DNA from: Acetobacteraceae bacterium
GTDB taxonomy: Bacteria > Pseudomonadota > Alphaproteobacteria > Acetobacterales > Acetobacteraceae
DNA length: 9,928 bases
Assembly: GCA_019689515.1 (NCBI GenBank)
Contig: JADGHI010000108.1
Location: 1 to 9,928, forward strand
Direction of reading: 5' to 3'
Within the stretch, counting starts at the first letter, position 1. Each line of letters opens with the position of its first letter. The notes under the pieces were generated by a model. That model did no database searches and was not told the origin of the DNA. It saw only the letters and a list, made by a program, of their open reading frames with translations. This document shows, piece after piece, positions 1 through 7,311 of the stretch. The position numbers and the translations under genes were made by a program.

Positions 1-18
1 GGCTGAGGCACCCACCCG

Positions 19-3000
19 ATGGCCCGCTTCTTCATTGACCGCCCGGTCTTCGCCTGGGTGATCGCCATCGCGATCATGCTGGCCGGCCTTCTGTCCCTGC
101 GGACGCTGCCGGTCGCCCAGTATCCGAACATCGCGCCCCCCGCGATCTCGATCACGGTCAACTACCCCGGCGCCTCGGCCGAGACGGTGCAGAGCACCGT
201 CGTGCAGGTGATCGAGCAGCAGCTCAGTGGCATCGACAACCTGCTCTACTTCACCTCGCAGGCGAGCAAGGACGGCAGCGCCGTCATCACCCTGACCTTC
301 GCCCAGGGCACCGACCCGGACACGGCGCAGGTCCAGGTGCAGAACAAGGTGCAGCTCGCCGTGCCGCGCCTGCCGCAGCTGGTGCAGCAGCAGGGCATCC
401 GCATCGCCAAGGCCACCAACAACTTCCTCATGGTGGTGGGCTTCTTCTCGGCCGATGGCCGGATGACCAGGGACGACATTGCTGACTTCCTCGTCTCCAC
501 CGTCCAGGACCCGCTCAGCCGCACGCCGGGCGTGGGCGACTACCAGGTGTTCGGGTCCCAGTACGCCATGCGCATCTGGCTCGACCCGGCGAAGCTGGTG
601 AATTACGGCCTCACCCCCGGAGACGTCGCCGCGGCCATCCGCGCGCAGAACGTCCAGGTCTCAAGCGGCGAGATGGGCGCCCTGCCCTCCGTCCCCGGCC
701 AGCGGCTCAACGCGACCATCATCGGCCCCTCCTACCTCCAGACGCCGGAGGAATTCGGCAGCATCCTGCTGCGCGTGCAGACGGACGGGTCCCAGGTCCG
801 CCTGCGGGACGTCGCGCGGGTCGAGATCGGCAGCGAGACCTACAACTTCACCACGCTGTTCAATGGCCAGCCCGCTGCGGGCATCGGCGTCAAGCTCGCG
901 AGCGGCGCCAACGCCCTGGACACCGCGGCGGCGGTGCGCGCGACGATCGAACGCCTGCGCCCGGTCTTCCCGCAAGGGCTCGAGGTCGTCTACCCCTACG
1001 ACACGACGCCCTTCGTGAAGCTCTCCATCGAGAGCGTGGTGCACACCCTGTTCGAGGCGATCGGCCTCGTCTTCCTGGTGATGCTCCTCTTCCTCCAGAG
1101 CTTCCGGGCGACGCTGATCCCGACCATCGCCGTGCCGGTGGTGCTGCTCGGCACCTTCGCCGTGCTGCAGGCGGCCGGGTTCAGCATCAACACCCTGACC
1201 ATGTTCGGCATGGTGCTGGCGATCGGCCTGCTGGTGGACGACGCCATCGTCGTCGTCGAGAACGTCGAGCGCGTGATGGCGGAGGAGCACCTGCCGCCCG
1301 TCGAGGCGACGCGCCGCTCGATGGACCAGATCACGGGCGCGCTGGTCGGCATCGGCCTGGTGCTGTCCGCCGTGTTCCTGCCGATGGCCTTCTTCGGCGG
1401 CTCGACCGGGGTAATCTACCGCCAGTTCTCCATCACCGTCGCGACCGCCATGGGCCTGTCGGTGCTGGTGGCGATCTTCTTCACCCCGGCCCTCTGCGCG
1501 ACGATTCTGAAGCCGCACAAGCCGGGCAAGGGCAAGCGCGGCTTCTTCGGCTGGTTCAACCGCGGCTTCGACCGGTTCAACCGCGGCTATACGCGCGGCG
1601 TGCGCTACAGCCTGCGCCGGCCCATCCGCATGCTGGTCATCTACGTCGCCCTGCTCGCCGGGCTCGGCGTGATGTTCCTGCGCCTCCCCGGCGGCTTCCT
1701 GCCGGACGAGGACCAGGGCATCGCCTTCTTCCAGGTCGTCGCCCCGCCCGGCGCCACGGCCGAACGGACCCAGCGCGCGCTCGACGAGGTGACCCGCTAT
1801 CTCCGGGAGGAGGAGAGCGGGGTCGTCGCCTCGGTCTTCACCATCAACGGCTTCAGCTTCAGCGGGCGCGGCCAGAACTCCGGCATGGGCTTCATCCGGC
1901 TGCGGGACTGGGCGGAGAGGCCCGGCCCGCAGAACAGCGTCCACGCGCTGACGCGGCGCCTCATGATGCGCTTCGCCAATTACCGGGACGCGATGATCTT
2001 CTCCTTCGCCCCGCCGGCCATCACGGAGCTCGGCAACGCCACCGGCTTCACCTTCCAGCTCCTCGACCTGGGCGGCCGCGGGCACGAGGCGCTGATGGCC
2101 GCCCGCGACCAGCTCCTCGGCATGGCGGCGCAGAGCCCGGTGCTCGCGGGCGTGCGGCCGAACGGGCTGAACGACGAGGCGCAGTTCCGCCTCGTCATGG
2201 ACTGGGAGCGGGCGAGCGCGCTCGGCCTCTCGATCTCGGACATCAACACGACGCTCTCCACCGCGTGGGGCGCGACCTACGTCAACGACTTCATGGACCG
2301 CGGCCGCGTCAAGCGCGTCTTCATGCAGGGCGACGCCGCCGCGCGCATGCTGCCGGAGGACCTGGACCGGTGGTTCGTGCGCAACGCCATGGGGCAGATG
2401 GTGCCCTTCTCGGCCTTCAGCCGCGCGGAATGGGGCTATGGCTCGCCGCGGCTCGAACGCTTCAACGGCATCGCCTCGCGCGAGATCGCGGGCGCGCCGG
2501 CGCCCGGCTACACGACCGGCGAGGCCATGGCCGAGATGGAACGCCTCGCGGCGCAGCTCCCACCCGGCTTCGGCCACGCCTGGAGCGGCATCTCCTACGA
2601 GGAGCGGCAGGCCTCCGGCCAGGCGCCGGCGCTCTATGCGATCTCGCTGCTCGTCGTCTTCCTCTGCCTCGCCGCGCTCTACGAAAGCTGGTCCATCCCG
2701 GCGGCGGTGATCCTCGTCGTGCCGCTGGGCGTGCTCGGCGCCGTCGCGGCGACCCTGGCGCGCGGCCTGTCCAACGACGTGTACTTCCAGGTCGGCCTGC
2801 TCACCACCGTCGGGCTCTCGGCGAAGAACGCCATCCTCATCGTCGAATTCGCGAAGGAGAACTTCGACCGGGGCATGGGCCTCATTGACGCGGCGATCAA
2901 CGCGGCACGCCAGCGCCTGCGGCCGATCGTCATGACCTCGCTCGCCTTCGGCCTGGGCGTGGTGCCGCTCGCCGTCTCGACCGGTGCCGGGGCGGGCGGG

Positions 3001-3180
3001 CAGAACGCGATCGGCATCGGCGTGCTCGGCGGCGTCGCGGCGGGCACGGTGCTCGCCATCATCTTCGTGCCGGTCTTCTTCCTCGTCGTGCTGCGCCTGT
3101 TCCGCACCAGGCCGGTCGGGGCGCGGCACGGGGCAGCCGCGGCACCGGACGGGGCCGCCGTGCCGGCGCCGGGAGAGTAG
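19..3180 (+). CDS. RND multidrug efflux permease, AcrB/MexB-like (HAE1 family)
   Basis: Inner-membrane proton/drug antiporter, the pump subunit of a tripartite efflux complex with a periplasmic adaptor and an outer-membrane channel. The 1053 residues match the family's usual size (E. coli AcrB is 1049) and align with AcrB almost end to end. The N-terminus MARFFIDRPVFAWV is the family signature. The proton-relay residues are present: D407 and D408 in GLLVDDAIVVVENV, K936 in GLSAKNAIL (AcrB K940) and R966 in RLRPIVMTS (AcrB R971). The porter-domain loop NGFSFSGRGQN (about 610-620) corresponds to AcrB's switch loop, with Ser613 at the position of AcrB Gly616; F607 matches pocket residue F610. 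Membrane segments fall at about 10-28, in a cluster near 337-500, at 537-555, and in a cluster from 870 on, the 12-helix RND plan. ATG at 19 is supported by GAGG at 5-8. A TGA at 4-6 could end an upstream adaptor gene. Substrates cannot be predicted. The family call is very secure. Confidence 0.97.
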   Translation: MARFFIDRPVFAWVIAIAIMLAGLLSLRTLPVAQYPNIAPPAISITVNYPGASAETVQSTVVQVIEQQLSGIDNLLYFTSQASKDGSAVITLTFAQGTDPDTAQVQVQNKVQLAVPRLPQLVQQQGIRIAKATNNFLMVVGFFSADGRMTRDDIADFLVSTVQDPLSRTPGVGDYQVFGSQYAMRIWLDPAKLVNYGLTPGDVAAAIRAQNVQVSSGEMGALPSVPGQRLNATIIGPSYLQTPEEFGSILLRVQTDGSQVRLRDVARVEIGSETYNFTTLFNGQPAAGIGVKLASGANALDTAAAVRATIERLRPVFPQGLEVVYPYDTTPFVKLSIESVVHTLFEAIGLVFLVMLLFLQSFRATLIPTIAVPVVLLGTFAVLQAAGFSINTLTMFGMVLAIGLLVDDAIVVVENVERVMAEEHLPPVEATRRSMDQITGALVGIGLVLSAVFLPMAFFGGSTGVIYRQFSITVATAMGLSVLVAIFFTPALCATILKPHKPGKGKRGFFGWFNRGFDRFNRGYTRGVRYSLRRPIRMLVIYVALLAGLGVMFLRLPGGFLPDEDQGIAFFQVVAPPGATAERTQRALDEVTRYLREEESGVVASVFTINGFSFSGRGQNSGMGFIRLRDWAERPGPQNSVHALTRRLMMRFANYRDAMIFSFAPPAITELGNATGFTFQLLDLGGRGHEALMAARDQLLGMAAQSPVLAGVRPNGLNDEAQFRLVMDWERASALGLSISDINTTLSTAWGATYVNDFMDRGRVKRVFMQGDAAARMLPEDLDRWFVRNAMGQMVPFSAFSRAEWGYGSPRLERFNGIASREIAGAPAPGYTTGEAMAEMERLAAQLPPGFGHAWSGISYEERQASGQAPALYAISLLVVFLCLAALYESWSIPAAVILVVPLGVLGAVAATLARGLSNDVYFQVGLLTTVGLSAKNAILIVEFAKENFDRGMGLIDAAINAARQRLRPIVMTSLAFGLGVVPLAVSTGAGAGGQNAIGIGVLGGVAAGTVLAIIFVPVFFLVVLRLFRTRPVGARHGAAAAPDGAAVPAPGE
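3171..3175 (+). promoter_or_regulatory. Shine-Dalgarno site for the TetR gene, inside the end of the RND gene
   Basis: GGGAG lies 9 bases before the ATG at 3185 and overlaps the final codons of the RND permease gene. It favours the ATG at 3185 over the in-frame GTG at 3308, and implies translation of the regulator from the same transcript as the pump. Confidence 0.6.
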
Positions 3181-3184
3181 GGCC

Positions 3185-3961
3185 ATGGACGGCGGTCGCC
3201 TGCCTTCCGCCTCCGCCCCGCCCGCCGGCGCGGCCCCGCCGCAGACCGGCCGCCGCAAGGCGGTCCGGGGCCATGCCCGACGGGGGCCGGGCCAGGGACC
3301 GCAGGCGGTGCATCAGCATCGGGGTCCGGCGGCGGCTCCGCCGCGGGGCGGCGGCCGCCTCTCCGAGGCCGAGCGCCACCGGGCGCTGCGGGAGGCCGCC
3401 GAGACCGTGTTCCTGAACAAGGGCTACGCCGCGGCCCATATGGACGACGTCGCGCAGGCCGCGGGGATGTCCAAGCGGACGCTGTACCAGATCTTCCCCT
3501 CGAAGGCCGCGCTGTTCGAGGCGGTGGTCGAGAGCTGCCTCGCGCCGCTCCGCATAGACACGGCGGCGCTGGAGGACGAACCCGACATCGCCAAGGCGCT
3601 GACCGCGACGCTGGAGGCGGCCGCGCGCCACCTCCTCGCGCCGCGCCAGAGCGGGATCCTCCGGCTCGTCATCGCGGAGGTGAACCGCTCGCCCGAGCTT
3701 GCGGACGCGTTCCACCGCGCCGGCCCGGGCTGCGGGGCGAGCTCGCTCGAACGCCTCATCGCGGCCGAGGCGGCGAAAGGACGGCTGCGGGTGTCCGACC
3801 CCCAATGCGCCGCCAGCATGCTCTATGCGATGGCGATCGGGGCGACGCACATCAAGATGCTGCTCGGCCTGCGCGACCCGCCCGATGAGGCCGAGATCTC
3901 CCGGCAGGTCCGCGAGGCCGTCGCCGTCTTCCTGGACGGCGCCAGGGTCCGTCCCGCCTGA
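3185..3961 (+). CDS. TetR-family transcriptional repressor with AefR-like C-terminal domain
   Basis: DNA-binding repressor, probably of the efflux operon it sits in. The TetR helix-turn-helix domain spans about residues 60-115: helix 1 with ALREAAETVFLNKGY, then MDDVAQAAGMSKRTLYQIFPSKAA cut here as two motifs, MDDVAQAAG (86-94) and MSKRTLYQIFPSK (95-107), the recognition helix and conserved YxxFxSK. The C-terminal half, with RLVIAE at 160-165 and PELADAF at 170-176, resembles the AefR-like ligand domain (Pfam TetR_C_7). The predicted 258 residues exceed the usual 190-220 because of an Ala/Pro/Gly/Arg-rich, probably disordered N-terminal stretch of about 57 residues. ATG at 3185 was chosen for its good ribosome binding site; GTG at 3308 (residue 42) is the alternative. 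Only 4 bases separate it from the RND stop, so cotranscription and possibly translational coupling are likely. The effector is unknown; regulation of the pump is inferred from position. Confidence 0.92.
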   Translation: MDGGRLPSASAPPAGAAPPQTGRRKAVRGHARRGPGQGPQAVHQHRGPAAAPPRGGGRLSEAERHRALREAAETVFLNKGYAAAHMDDVAQAAGMSKRTLYQIFPSKAALFEAVVESCLAPLRIDTAALEDEPDIAKALTATLEAAARHLLAPRQSGILRLVIAEVNRSPELADAFHRAGPGCGASSLERLIAAEAAKGRLRVSDPQCAASMLYAMAIGATHIKMLLGLRDPPDEAEISRQVREAVAVFLDGARVRPA

Positions 3962-4023
3962 CATCGCAGGAAGCGGCACGCGGCGCCTTCGGCACGGGAG
4001 AGGCGCGGCGCGAGGAGTGGACC
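3962..4023. other. Short intergenic region between convergent genes
   Basis: 62 bases separate the stop codons of the TetR gene (plus) and the membrane-protein gene (minus). A shared bidirectional terminator would be expected here. Only a weak inverted repeat is visible (GCGCC at 3983-3987, GGCGC at 4002-4006, 14-base loop), with no T-run on either side, so a classical intrinsic terminator is not supported. Confidence 0.3.
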
Positions 4024-4854
4024 TCACCGATGCGGCGCGGAGGCCACCGGGGGCGGGGCCGTGCGCCTGCGCCACCGCGCCAGCGCGAACATTCCGAAAT
4101 TCCACCCCACGCACAGCGCGAGCGCCCCGCCCATGGCCAGCGGCAGGCCGGACGGCGCCGTGGCCGTCATGTGCAGCAGGACAAGCCCGGCGATGAAGCC
4201 CAGCATCGGCACCATGCTGTTGGCCAGCACCGCGGCCGTGGCCGGTCCTCCGACCCGCGGGTGCAGGATCAGCGCCAGGCTGCCGAAGACCACCGGCGCC
4301 ATCGCCAGGAGCCCCGCCGCCTCCGGCCCGGCGAGCCGGCCGAACAGCACGGTCGCGCCCACCAGCACCATCACCAGCCCGGCGCGCAACGGCAGTTCCC
4401 ACCAGCGCGCCGGCGGACGCCCCGCGATGCCGGCGCCGCGGTACGACCGCACGAGCAGGATCCCGCCCGCATAGACCACCGCGTTGAGCACCAGCGCCGC
4501 GCCGAGCGTCGTCGCCACCGTCCGCCCGAGGAGCGCCACGCCGAGCCAGGCAAGCAGCGCGGCGCCGAGACTCGCCGCGACACCCGCCCGCCGCCCCGCC
4601 AGCGACACATAGGCCGCGAGGAAGGCGCCGATGCCTGCGGCGGAGGACAGGGAGGCGAGCGCCGTGGCGGAGATGAACGCCGCCCCGTGCTCGATGGCGA
4701 GGAACAGATAGGCCGGGCCGAGCGACACCGGCAGCGTCGCCACCAGCGCTCCGACCAGCGGGCCGGACCGCTCGACCACGAAGGAGGCGAGGACCACGAC
4801 CGCCGCGCTCGTCGCCATCTTGGCGAGCAGCGCCGCGATCTCGAAGCCAGTCAC
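4024..4854 (-). CDS. Integral membrane protein with internally duplicated, GlpM-like halves
   Basis: Function unknown; I do not recognise a named family with certainty. The 276 residues are mostly hydrophobic, with about nine candidate membrane segments (near 6-26, 33-54, 60-86, 92-110, 113-135, 156-174, 179-197, 206-229, 238-260) and an Arg-rich C-terminal tail (RWRRR), which favours a cytoplasmic C-terminus. Residues 31-47 (GPLVGALVATLPVSLGP) and 176-192 (GPEAAGLLAMAPVVFGS) align without gaps at an offset of 145, indicating duplication. Each half loosely recalls the small GlpM protein (AGLVPLFP-type motif after a first helix); this is a memory-based resemblance. The start is a GTG at 4854, 10 bases after the stop of the upstream monooxygenase gene; no strong ribosome binding site precedes it. 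An ATG at residue 13 (4818) is the alternative but would cut into the first helix. Position suggests cotranscription with the monooxygenase and a possible role in transport. Confidence 0.82.
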   Translation of the reverse strand: MTGFEIAALLAKMATSAAVVVLASFVVERSGPLVGALVATLPVSLGPAYLFLAIEHGAAFISATALASLSSAAGIGAFLAAYVSLAGRRAGVAASLGAALLAWLGVALLGRTVATTLGAALVLNAVVYAGGILLVRSYRGAGIAGRPPARWWELPLRAGLVMVLVGATVLFGRLAGPEAAGLLAMAPVVFGSLALILHPRVGGPATAAVLANSMVPMLGFIAGLVLLHMTATAPSGLPLAMGGALALCVGWNFGMFALARWRRRTAPPPVASAPHR

Positions 4855-4864
4855 GCCGCGCGGG

Positions 4865-6061
4865 TCAGGGCTCCGCCTTGCCGGTGTGGAGCCTCAGGCG
4901 CATGTGCTCCGGCACCTCCTGCCCGGCGTCCTCGAAGGCCTTGCGCAGCGCGGAGATGGACGGGCCGAAGATGCCCTGGCGGTTGGCGCTGCACCATTCG
5001 CGGGAGGCGATGGTCGTCACCGTCGAGCCCTGGAAGCGCGGCATGACCCAGCGCGCGAACAGCTCGTAGCTGCGCAGCGTGTCCTCGCGGTTCGCCCATT
5101 CGTGCGCGCGGAACAGAATGCCGCCGCAGCCGCCTTCGGTGAAGGCGAGCAGCCGCTCGATCCCCTTGGCGATGGTGTCGGGCGAGCCGACGAGGGTGGT
5201 GCCGGCGGCGAGGCCGTCCGCCAGCGGGTTCTCGCTGCGCATCGGCGGACGGCCGAGAGTCTCGGAGAAGTAGGAGAGGGTCTCCAGGCGCTCGCCGTGC
5301 CGCACCTCGCGCATGGCGCGCTCGTCCTCCTCGGCGCAGTGCATGTTGACGACGAGCATCCAGTTGGCGCGGTCGAAGGTGGTGCCGTGCTTCGCCGCCT
5401 CCGCCTCGCCGAGGCGCCAGTACTCGGCGAGCTTCTGCGGTCCGCCCGGCAGGCCGGCACCGAGCGAGAGCAGGCCGACGCCGTACTTGCCCGCCGTCAG
5501 CACGCCGGCGGGCGTGGTCGCGCTCGCCACGGAGATGGGGAAGCGCGGGTAGGTGTAGGGGGCGAGGTGCAGCCGCGCCTCGCGCAGCTCGAACCAGTCG
5601 GTCTTGATGGTGACCGGCTCCTCGCAGGCGAGGAGGCGCATGATGGCGCCGAGGGATTCGTCCATCATGCGGCGCTGTTTCTCCGGCTCGATGCCCATCA
5701 TGTAGGCGTCCGAGACCAGCGCGCCGGGCCCGCAGCCGAGCATGACGCGCCCGCGCGTCATGTGGTCGAGCTGGACGAAGCGCTGCGCCACCAGGAAGGG
5801 ATGGTGGTAGGGAAGCGAGGTGACGCCGGAGCCGAGCTTGATGTGCTTGGTCCGCTCAGCCGCGGCGGCGATGAAGATCTCGGGGCTCGCGATGATCTCC
5901 CAGCCGGCGGAGTGGTGCTCGCCGATCCAGGCCTCGTCGTAGCCGAGCCAGTCGAGCCACTCGATCAGCTCGAGGTCGCGCGCGATGGCCAGCGTCGGGT
6001 TGTCGCCGACGCGGTGGAACGGGGCGAGGAAGATGCCGAAGCGCAAGCCGCGATGGGCCAT
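4865..6061 (-). CDS. Luciferase-like (LLM class) flavin-dependent monooxygenase
   Basis: Cytoplasmic TIM-barrel oxidoreductase that uses reduced flavin, usually FMNH2 supplied by a separate reductase, and O2 to oxidise an organic substrate. The 398 residues start with MAHRGLRFGIFLAPFH and fit the bacterial-luciferase superfamily. Visible signatures include GYDEAWIGEHH (40-50, the EHH motif near the flavin site), the LGSGVTSLPYHHP segment, DHMTRGRVMLGCGPGA, and GSPDTIAKGIERLL near the C-terminus, where the last barrel strands lie. Overall it resembles proteins labelled limonene 1,2-monooxygenase-like, a label often transferred without biochemical proof. The start at 6061 is preferred over an upstream ATG at 6118 because AAAGGA sits 9 bases before it and because the extra 19 residues (Arg/Gly/Pro-rich) are not family-like. 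No flavin reductase gene is seen in the window. The membrane-protein gene follows after 10 bases, so the two probably form one unit. Substrate unknown. Confidence 0.9.
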   Translation of the reverse strand: MAHRGLRFGIFLAPFHRVGDNPTLAIARDLELIEWLDWLGYDEAWIGEHHSAGWEIIASPEIFIAAAAERTKHIKLGSGVTSLPYHHPFLVAQRFVQLDHMTRGRVMLGCGPGALVSDAYMMGIEPEKQRRMMDESLGAIMRLLACEEPVTIKTDWFELREARLHLAPYTYPRFPISVASATTPAGVLTAGKYGVGLLSLGAGLPGGPQKLAEYWRLGEAEAAKHGTTFDRANWMLVVNMHCAEEDERAMREVRHGERLETLSYFSETLGRPPMRSENPLADGLAAGTTLVGSPDTIAKGIERLLAFTEGGCGGILFRAHEWANREDTLRSYELFARWVMPRFQGSTVTTIASREWCSANRQGIFGPSISALRKAFEDAGQEVPEHMRLRLHTGKAEP

Positions 6062-6546
6062 CGGAGCGGATCCTTTCGGTCTGCGGCGCCGGCCGCCTGC
6101 CGCCGGGCGGGACACCACGAGACAGCGAGCATGCCACTGCCTGCGCCGGGATCAAACGGGCGCCCCGCGGCCGGAGCAACCGGCCCGATGCCCGCGACGC
6201 GAAGAGAAGACGCCCAAATGGCGAACCGCAGGGGCGCGACCATCGAGGCCGGCGGCCCGGTGATCGGCTGACGCGCGGCGATACCAGCGACCGACCGCGT
6301 CGTTCCGTCGCGGCAGAGGCCGCGCAGGACGGTGGGTGGCTCTGGCTGCCTGCGAGACGATCTGGCGGCCTCGCCTCCTCGTCGGCCGGGAGCCGGCGGT
6401 CCGGCACCGTGCGGGCGCGGACGGCATGCACGCCCGGACATGGCCGCGCGCGGTCGCGGAAGAGATCCCGCCGCGCTCCTGCGCTCACACCCCGGACCGC
6501 GGCGAAGGCGGCGTTTCCCGCACCGACGGCACAGCGGGCGATTGGG
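6062..6546. other. 485-base stretch without a convincing gene
   Basis: This lies between the SDR stop and the monooxygenase start, both on the minus strand. Open frames exist on both strands, but their translations are Arg/Pro/Ala/Gly-rich with no recognisable motif and look like GC-rich shadows. The stretch should carry any terminator of the SDR operon and the promoter of the monooxygenase. I find no confident sigma-70 -35/-10 pair and no -24/-12 element. Short inverted repeats are present (GCCGG 6392-6396 with CCGGC 6401-6405; CCCGC 6517-6521 with GCGGG 6534-6538; CCGCG and CGCGG around 6295-6315), none followed by a T-run. Such short repeats are expected by chance at this base composition. 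Confidence 0.5.
6071..6076 (-). promoter_or_regulatory. Shine-Dalgarno site of the monooxygenase gene
   Basis: AAAGGA on the minus strand, with a 9-base spacer to the ATG at 6061. It is the strongest ribosome binding site in the minus-strand genes and settles the start of the monooxygenase at 6061 rather than 6118. Confidence 0.7.
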
Positions 6547-7311
6547 TCAGGGCATGAAGCTGCCGCCGCCCACGTCGAGCGTCGCGCCGTTCAGGTAGGA
6601 CGCGCCGTCGGAGACCAGGAAAGCCACTGCCTCCGCCACATCGCGCGGCGTGCCGAGGCGCCCGACCGGAATCGCGCGCAACATACGGTCGTTCACGCCC
6701 GCGGCCGCGCCTTCCGCCATCGGCGTCGCGATGCGCCCGGGGGCGATGCAGTTCACCGTGATCCCGTCCGGCCCGAGCTCGTTCGCCAGGCTGCGCGCAA
6801 AGCCCATCAGCCCGCTCTTCGCCGCGGCGTAGTGCGCGCCAGCGATCGTCGCCTTGGTGCGCGCGGCCTGGCTGGTGATCATCACGACCCGCCCCCAGCG
6901 GCGCGCGCGCAAAGGGGGAATGCAGACCTGGCTGACCAGGAAGGCGCCGGTCAGGTCCACCTCGATCACACGGCGCCATTCCTCGGCCGGCATCTCGGCG
7001 ATCTTGCGCGGCAGGCCGTTCGGCGCCTTGGGCGAGATGCCGGCATTGTTGACGACGATCCCGAGCCGCTCCCACCAGTCGCCGAGCGCGCGCGGCAAGG
7101 CGGCGACCTGCGCGTCGTTCGAGACATCCATCACGACGGCGCGTGCCTGGTGCCCGGCGGCGGAGAGCCGCGCGGCGGTCTCCTCGACCTGCGGCAGGAT
7201 ATCAGCAAGCACGACCGGATGCCCGGCCTCCGCGAGCCGCCAGGCGATGCCCTCGCCGATCCCGCGCGCGGCGCCGGTGATCAGCGCGACCCGATCCGCG
7301 GCGGCGCTCAT
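6547..7311 (-). CDS. Short-chain dehydrogenase/reductase (classical SDR)
   Basis: Cytoplasmic NAD(P)(H)-dependent oxidoreductase interconverting an alcohol and a ketone. The 254 residues match the classical SDR length. The Rossmann motif is TGAARGIG (12-19), NNAG is at 88-91, and the active site is S147 with Y161-x3-K165 (YAAAK). IAPG at 189-192 and the C-terminal GATLDVGGG segment are typical. Asp37 at the end of the second strand (VVLADI) suggests preference for NAD(H) over NADP(H). Residue 119, usually the tetrad Asn in an NLTG-type motif, is Asp here (VDLTG), a substitution also seen in other SDRs. The Ser-Tyr spacing is 14 rather than the usual 13. Its ATG overlaps the stop of the upstream zinc dehydrogenase gene by 4 bases (ATGA), implying translational coupling. 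The related FabG and gluconate/acetoin-type reductases cannot be told apart here, so the substrate is left open. Confidence 0.94.
   Translation of the reverse strand: MSAAADRVALITGAARGIGEGIAWRLAEAGHPVVLADILPQVEETAARLSAAGHQARAVVMDVSNDAQVAALPRALGDWWERLGIVVNNAGISPKAPNGLPRKIAEMPAEEWRRVIEVDLTGAFLVSQVCIPPLRARRWGRVVMITSQAARTKATIAGAHYAAAKSGLMGFARSLANELGPDGITVNCIAPGRIATPMAEGAAAGVNDRMLRAIPVGRLGTPRDVAEAVAFLVSDGASYLNGATLDVGGGSFMP

Noticed and set aside
661..3258. 865-codon open frame antisense to the RND gene
   Set aside because: Its translation is His/Arg/Glu/Gly-rich with no domain, and it lies opposite a clearly conserved AcrB-like gene. Long antisense frames are expected at this GC content.
3979..4012. 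Bidirectional terminator between the convergent genes
   Set aside because: Only a 5-base stem with a 14-base loop and no T-run; not distinguishable from chance in GC-rich DNA.
3059..4402. 447-codon minus-strand frame across the RND end, TetR gene and membrane-protein end
   Set aside because: Composition is Gly/Arg/Ala-rich and it crosses three better-supported genes; treated as a shadow frame.
6059..6118. Upstream ATG at 6118 as the start of the monooxygenase
   Set aside because: The added 19 residues do not look like the family N-terminus, while the ATG at 6061 has AAAGGA at 9 bases and begins the conserved sequence.
6121..6150. Possible sigma-54 element (TGGCAT on the minus strand) before the monooxygenase
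   Set aside because: The GC dinucleotide required at the -12 element is not at the correct spacing.
4820..6271. 483-codon plus-strand frame opposite the monooxygenase
   Set aside because: No recognisable motifs and a biased composition; the minus-strand product is a clear LLM family member with a good ribosome binding site.
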